A DNA stretch of 64,000 nt from Apostichopus japonicus (Eukaryota > Echinodermata > Holothuroidea > Aspidochirotida > Stichopodidae): NCBI RefSeq assembly GCF_037975245.1, contig NC_092579.1, positions 10,747,678-10,811,677 on the forward strand, given 5' to 3'. Of the stretch, positions 58,315 to 64,000 are shown one piece after another. The stretch's first letter is position 1; the number at the start of each line of letters is the position of its first letter. The notes beneath the pieces were generated by a model that was given only the letters and a program-made list of their open reading frames with translations, was not told the DNA's origin and searched no databases. The translations under genes were made by a program, and so were the position numbers.

Positions 58315-59415
58315 CAGTGGCGGCGGAACCGGGGGGGGGGGGGCTTGGGGGGGGGGGGCTCAGCCCCCAATGAAAAAGTTGAGGGGGCAAATGCATGATA
58401 AGCCCCCCCCCAATATTTACCAAGGCTCCGAAACGTGCATCTGCCCATTTTTCAATGCATACTTGTCGATCTGTCCGATGCACACGTATATTATATAGGA
58501 GTAATAAGTTTAGTACTTGCTGGGGACCCTCGGCCCGTCCCCTGGCTATAGACCACATTGTCACCCCAACCGCGTCTTCACGCCCCGTGAAAAGTGGAAG
58601 CAGTGAGTGTGAGTACCAGTAAGCGTAACACAACTTCGTCTTAGGCCAATGACTTGCCTCATTTCAGCCAGTTCTCCAACATCCCCTTATTTAATGGCGG
58701 AGCGTCCATATATACAGTCGGGGGGCGGATGCCCCCCCCCCCTGACAGACTCAAGTGGACTGCTGGCGCCCTTTCAGCTTTTCACTATACTTTTTACTTA
58801 TTCGCTATTATTGACTATTTTATTGCGCTCTCATTTACCTATTGACATTTGTCATATTCTGTTGGTGTAATTTTCCGACAAAATGGCGACGACACCTGTT
58901 TATTCTTCGTTTATCTGCAAATTAGCAAGGCCCGGAAAGGGTCATTTCCTGCAATCTAGGGAGTATCTTTACTCAAAATTTTTCTGCACGCTCCGCGCCA
59001 ACCTGTGGTGGCGCTCCGCTTAGATAGTGTCGAAAGCGCGCCTACAGACCATTCTTGCCCCCCCCCCGATCAATACCCCTAGCTCCGCCACTGCCCTTAC
59101 TACACTCAAAAACGTCTTTGCGAGTACACTACGAGTATAATAGCTACTCTCTTAAAACACCATCGAATATACAAATTACAATGTTTTTACAGACTTTTAC
59201 GTGCAATCTGAGAAATTGCAGACTTGAGACCCATATTTTAGGGCTAGGTATTCGCAGCATAAAGAACACGGGAAGTGCCGTTTCCGGCCATCTGGGGGTT
59301 TGAAATAACCCAAAATTTTCTTGTACGCTCCGCGCCAACCGATGGTAGCACTCCGCTTAGATAGTCTCCACAAATTAGCCCCCCCCCCAATAATTTTTCC
59401 GTTCCGCCGCGCCTG
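58315..59415. mobile_element. outer TIR element with G/C runs, host of a nested element
   Basis: The ends CAGTGGCGGCGGAAC and, on the other strand, CAGGCGCGGCGGAAC match. Near each end stands a run of G or C. Flanking octamers do not match, so boundaries may be eroded or the ends may belong to two related elements. The block CGCGCCAACCGATGGTAGC near 59330 is shared with 58990 and 26887. No transposase. Confidence 0.5.
58692..59093. mobile_element. nested hAT-like TIR element
   Basis: The ends TAATGGCGGAGC and, on the other strand, CAGTGGCGGAGC are bracketed by CCCTTATT (58684-58691) and CCCTTACT (59094-59101), a 7-of-8 target duplication. A G-run and a C-run sit inside the ends. It lies within the element at 58315-59415. 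Confidence 0.7.
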
Positions 59416-59429
59416 GTTTAAGGTATAGT

Positions 59430-59810
59430 TAACAGAACAAATTCTCCTTTCTCGTCTCTTCTTTTATGTTCGTGCCTGTTGGTTAATCTTTAATGGTTGA
59501 ATCCCTCTTATAGATAGCTAGCAGTCATGTTACAATAGTTTCATTAAAGAGAGCTGTAGTCGTTCCGTAAAACAAATTATTATTAACAAACAAGGAAGAC
59601 CCGCCACCCCTTCTTTCGTCACGGTGATTTGTTAGTAGAGTATACTTGTATATGTTTGTAAGGTTTGAAATTTGTTTACTGAACCACGTTTCTGTGAAGT
59701 CAATTATGGGAAAGTAATTATTTAATAATGAGATAAAAGTTGATATGTCGTTGAAATTGTTGATAAGAATTAGGCTATTATGATGGAATATTGTTTAATC
59801 GCTTTTATTT
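59430..59810 (-). pseudogene. LINE endonuclease fragment (copy B)
   Basis: The minus strand reads NNFNDISTFISLLNNYFPII, DFTETWFSK, then RRGGGSSLFVNNNLFYG. The GGG turn and ETW motif are typical of the LINE ORF2 endonuclease. An in-frame stop precedes it and the fragment ends at the repeat edge, as in copy A. Confidence 0.6.
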
Positions 59811-61104
59811 GACAGACATAAATTGTTAATACATTTCCTGTATTATTCAGTCTGCCATGTATAGCTAATTTTCATACTGTTTTCTGGATTGTTTACATTA
59901 CTTGCATTAATTTTCAATTGCTTCTCATTTTGCTTTTTAGTAATTCCACAAGTTACATTGTTCTCATTTAATTTTTGGTGTATTAATCAGTTTGGGGACC
60001 AAACTTATATTGGTTGGGGCATATTATCGCATAGATTCAGACCACTCTGTTATTCTCCTGGTCATCTTCATTTAGCTGAAATAAACTATCAACACAATAG
60101 GGTATGTCCTTCCTGTTTATCTGGTCTGGTCTTAGGGGTAGCGTTCAGGTTCAGCTGACAAGAATCACTACTTAAGCTTTTTCCCACTGGTGCTTCTTTT
60201 GCTGGCTGTTTTGTGTGGCCGGGGATTTATCTTAAGCTTTGTTTGCTGGAGAGTATAAATTGATGCAGGGACGCATTTCTCCGCAGAGTTACTTCAACTT
60301 CCTCTTTGTGATACACTTGCTTTACATTTTACTCTTATACTGTACTTTACTTCATTTCTTTGCATTTTACTTTATTACACAGTACTGTACATACATCTAT
60401 TCCGAATCCATTATAATATGTTGGATCTCTACAATAATAATATTTCTGGAAATCTTACTCTACTTGTGTTGTGTTTATTTATGCATCCCCTGTTATAATG
60501 CCATGGCAAGCGAAATCAATTTGAATCCTTCAGTCAAACACTCATACATATTTCTGTTTTACAATCGTATACCTCCCTCCATCTCCTTCCAATAGATAAA
60601 CAATAATGTTGATAATGTAATAAAATAACGAGCAAATGATATCAATTTCATTCTTTGCAGACTGAATCTTTATCTTGTCTACCTTTTCCATGGCTTATAC
60701 AAATACATGATTCACTACAAGGACCACCTGTAGTTGTGATTGTACATGATAAGCAAATGCAGGCGTACTTATACTCGTAATGGAGTCCGTATTCGGGTAC
60801 ACTTTTAAGCACTCATTCTCGGTACTTTGTACTCGCACTCGGAAAATCCAAATTTCATGTATATTCATAACTAGGGCAATTATGGTATGATGTAGAGAAC
60901 GGGACAAATTAATTAATCACATTAGCAAAGGTTAAATCTTCATCATATAAAAAAAATGCTTACTCCTACGTAACTCTTTCATTATACTATTTTATCAAAT
61001 TCGTATTGCACGGGGTTATCATTTTAATAAAATACTGTATTATAATTAAAAAAATATGCCCCCTGATATGGACACTTGGTGAGGTAGGCTATTTGCAACC
61101 ATGC

Positions 61105-61197
61105 AGGACTATGGTCGACGGAGTGGATAAAGGCGGTGGCATTAGAACCAATGAAACATAACATCCGGCAGGTCGTGGGTTAGATCCCTGGCCGGCC
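61105..61197 (+). other. tRNA-Ser-like segment (copy B)
   Basis: It matches 24255-24340: GGAGTGGATAAAGGCGGTGG, CATTAGAACCAATG and GTGGGTTAGATCCC. It has a 3-nt insertion in the D arm (GGTCGACGGAGTGG) and remains unable to form an acceptor stem. Confidence 0.45.
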
Positions 61198-62197
61198 AAA
61201 AGTATAATGTCATCAGGCAAAACAGAGGTATACGACATTCATTTCCGGTTGTCGTTCCCAGGCGGGGTATATCAGTACGCTATACGCGTTGGCCATTATT
61301 CCGAAAGCCAAGAAGTGACCTTAAGAGAGTTGCTTTTAGCAGAGCCTACTTAGCAATCTTCTGGAAAACGATAATGAGTAAAGTTAGTCATTATTAAAAA
61401 TTTAAGCATATGTAAATCTGATAAGTGTATTTGTCTTGGAGATTGCATTGAGCTTTATTTGTTGCGTCTGAGATCTTTGACCTTAAAGCCTCAGAGGAGT
61501 TGTATTGCTGATTGAATTAATAGAGGAATAAATATTCTGTCTATACTCTAAACTTATTATTTTCTTGGTCCGTTATTGTCAAAGTGCGTCTCGCGCTGCA
61601 TCCACATACTCGGAGTTATATTCCTTAGAATATCCGAGATATAACGGAACAGTAACATGGGTTTTTCTCATATGAAACGGTGTTCAAAATCGTAAACAAA
61701 AATCCAAAATGAGCTAAATCTGTCCTGTCAATTTAATAGCCACCCGACATGCAATGTAAATTGCAAGACGTTCGGATTTTCCCACAAACATGTGTTTCTT
61801 CTGAACGACGTACAATTACAAACTTCCAATGTCAATTTTTTTTAAAGGATGAATTCACTCCCAAGGACTTGTAGGTCGAACTACAGTATAGGCCAACTGA
61901 AACTTAACCATGTCACTTACAGGTGTGAAATAAAATCCATATCACGGAACTGTTGTCCTGCTTGGTCAATGCCAAGTGAGTGTTTCCTTGCATCTGTGAA
62001 ATTCATGCAATCCTGCAAATATTAAACAGAACTGAAAGATGCAGTTTGGATTGGGTCATAAATGTGTCTCACTCAGGCTAGCCATGTATATTTGTTCGTA
62101 TTATAGTGATATACACTCTTGCTAAAATTAAGAGATCGATTTACCAAATCATCATCGGGCTCTCTTAATTAGCGAATTAACTAATCCTATACATTTA

Positions 62198-62198
<1 letters not shown>

Positions 62199-62261
<63 letters not shown>
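62199..62261. repeat. TAA trinucleotide run, the 3' tail of the LINE
   Basis: About twenty uninterrupted TAA units directly follow the 3' end of the minus-strand LINE. Tails of this kind are made during target-primed reverse transcription by L2/CR1 elements. Confidence 0.9.
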
Positions 62262-64000
62262 CTATTTTGTAAAGCGTAAAATCCACAAAAGTGCTCTAAA
62301 ACGCCATGTAACAGCAAATAAAGAAATATAAAAATATGACACAAAATATGTAGTAAAAATGCAGAAATAAATACAATATAAATGAATATGAAAAATAAAA
62401 AGCATGCACGTTTGAGTATTGCACATGAAAGAAATTTAAATACACAGTTTAAATACTGCAGTAATGCTGTCTAAAAAGGAAGGTTTTCAGCTTTGATTTA
62501 AAGGTCGTAATACTAGAAACAGTTCTGAGTTCAGCTGTCAGCTCATTCCAGAGGCGTGGCCCAGCCACGCAAAAAGCTCTGTTCCCATAGCTGTTTGTCT
62601 TGGTGATCGGAACCTCCAGACGACTATGACCAGCAGAACATAGGGCTCTTGTTGGCTGATAAAGACGGATCAGATCTTGCAGGTATGGAGGTGCCATGGT
62701 GTTCTGGCACTTGAACACAAGAAGGACTTTGAACCTAATCCGCTGTGATACTGGCAGCCAATGAAGTTCATGCAATATTGGGATAATATGACTAGATGTT
62801 CTTGTTAGTGTAACGATCCTTGCTGCTATGTTTTGGAGCCTTTGCAGTCGTTTTATTTATTTAACTGGTAGTCCACAGAAAAGTGCATTGCAGTAATTCC
62901 AGTTTAGATGTTATGAAAGCATGAATTAACTGCTCTGTGGCTTCTCTGATGAGGTATTTTCGTATTCTTCCGATGTTGTAGAGATGGTACTGAGCAGACC
63001 GACACACATATGTTATATGGTCTTCCATAGAGGCATGTTTGTCCATTATTATTATTACACGAGATTTATATAGCGCCTTATTCAATTAAAAAATTGCTCT
63101 AAAGCGCTTTACAGCAAAAGATAAAAAAAAATTAAAAAAAAAAAAAAAAATTATGACACCGATGCTCTTTGCCACATCACTAGGCTCCACCTGATGGTCA
63201 CCAATAATGATGCTTGGACACTCTATCTTTCTGGCCAGATGCTTTGATGATATTAGAAGCACCTCAGTCTTTGAGTCATTCATTTTCAGGCATTTGTGTG
63301 ACATCCATTGCCGAACTGAGGTTATGCACTTCTCTAGACGGTGCACAGTGATAGTAATGTCATTGGGATGGAACATAAGATAGAGATTCGAGTCGTCTGC
63401 ATAGAAGTGATAGTCCATGTCCTGCGAGCGAAGGAGCTGACCCAGTGAAGACGTGTATACCGTGAAGAGCACAGGCCCCAGGACCGAACCCTGGGGCACG
63501 CCACATTCTAACGTCTGAGGGTCAGAAGAATCCTTTCCCAGGCACACAATCTGTTGGCGATCACTGAGGATACCATCCACTTTAAGGCGCTACTTTTAAC
63601 ACCAAGGTCACTGAGTGTTCTAAGAAGCTGGAGGTGGTCGACCGTATCAAAAGCGGCCGAAAGGTCTAACAGAACCATCAGGCACACTTTCTGACCTCCA
63701 AGAGCTACCATCACATCATTCTGAAAGCGCTCGAGGGCCGTCTCAGTGCTGTGGTGTTTCCTGGAGGCAGATTGATGAGTCTCCTGTAGACCATTGTGTT
63801 CAAGATAGGATGTGAGACGGGCTGACACAACTTTTTCGAGAATCTTTGAAACAAATGGAAGGTTTGACACTGGCCTATAATTTGAGAGAACGGTAGGATC
63901 CAGCGAGGGTTTCTTGATGAGTGGCGTCACATGGGCGAGCTTGAAAGCGGATGGTACATCGCTAGTTATGAGGGGGTTGTTCACAATAGTGATGATAACT
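62262..64000 (-). pseudogene. L2/CR1-like LINE ORF2, broken, truncated by the window edge
   Basis: In transcription order the minus strand shows LSNYRPVSNLPFVSKILEKV, LLDLSAAFDTVDH (motif A), VPQGSVLGPVLF, YHFYADDSNLY (motif C), SKTEVLLIS, then the conserved C-terminal text LHWLPVSQRIRFKVLLVFK, APPYLQDLI and FCVAGPRLWNEL ending with a stop at 62449. Damage: a frameshift near 63578, a 105-bp insertion at 63050-63154, another frameshift near 62895 and an in-frame TAA near 62858. The 3' UTR ends in a hairpin and a TAA tail. The 5' half lies beyond the window. It is not functional as read. Confidence 0.9.
63050..63154 (-). mobile_element. small SINE-like insertion inside the LINE
   Basis: ATTAT stands at 63045-63049 and 63150-63154. 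Removing one copy and the insert restores GVIMDKHASMEDH in frame. The insert contains GCTGTAAAGCGCTTTAGAGC followed by GGCGCTATATAAATCTCG and an AATAAT tail on the minus strand, which resembles the 3' end of the host LINE itself. Its other end is an A/T homopolymer of about 30 bp. Confidence 0.8.

Larger units (their letters stand above)
59425..62198. repeat. large dispersed repeat, copy B (uninterrupted)
   Basis: It is the direct-repeat partner of 22408-27030, about 37 kb away. It preserves the empty sites for all three insertions in copy A. It contains the same LINE endonuclease fragment, the same tRNA-Ser-like segment, and ends at the same CATTTAATAT word. No intact protein is encoded. Confidence 0.85.

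Noticed and set aside
1-64000. CRISPR array, bacterial operon, riboswitch or prophage
   Set aside because: The window has spliceosomal introns, SINEs and LINEs; the regular repeats are tandem without unique spacers.

Overview
This is a stretch of an animal nuclear genome: AT-rich, intron-bearing, gene-poor and heavily populated by transposable elements and simple repeats. The mix of L2/CR1-type LINEs, tRNA-headed SINEs, many short TIR elements with 8-bp target duplications, hammerhead motifs of the Penelope type and scattered TAGGCCTA palindromes suggests a marine invertebrate, perhaps an echinoderm. That assignment is inference; nothing here proves the species.

Two gene models are supported by splice sites and reading phase. 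(1) On the plus strand, seven exons between 28426 and 36937 encode a complete 241-residue cytosolic thymidine kinase (TK1), with P-loop, catalytic Glu and both zinc Cys pairs. Upstream lie E2F-like sites and a perfect everted AGGTCA palindrome. (2) On the minus strand, six small exons between 13475 and 6013 join in one unbroken frame into a basic protein of about 157 residues that I cannot name. It contains a duplicated 81-nt exon, and every internal exon is a phase-1 cassette divisible by three. AATAAA lies just after its stop.

Layout. 1-5133: repeats and no gene. 5134-5956: non-autonomous hAT-like element. 6013-13475: the minus-strand gene, with a TTAA-flanked MITE and another TIR element in its introns. 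13500-18000: probable promoter, AT microsatellites, a SINE-like element and a long-range inverted repeat partner. 18007-20566: tandem array carrying repeated AGGTCA direct repeats. 20690-21660: decayed LINE reverse transcriptase. 22408-27030: repeat copy A, interrupted by three datable insertions. 27031-27342: SINE. 27540-36937: TK1 upstream region and gene, with several elements in its introns. 37200-40435: two tandem arrays. 40436-58230: essentially non-coding, with TIR elements, a duplicated ORF unit, a hammerhead motif and AT tracts. 58315-59415: nested TIR elements. 59425-62198: repeat copy B, the uninterrupted partner of copy A. 62262-64000: a broken L2/CR1-like LINE on the minus strand, running off the window and itself carrying a small insertion.

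The two genes show no functional link. Most of the remaining structure can be read as layered transposon history, because copy B preserves the empty sites of the insertions in copy A.
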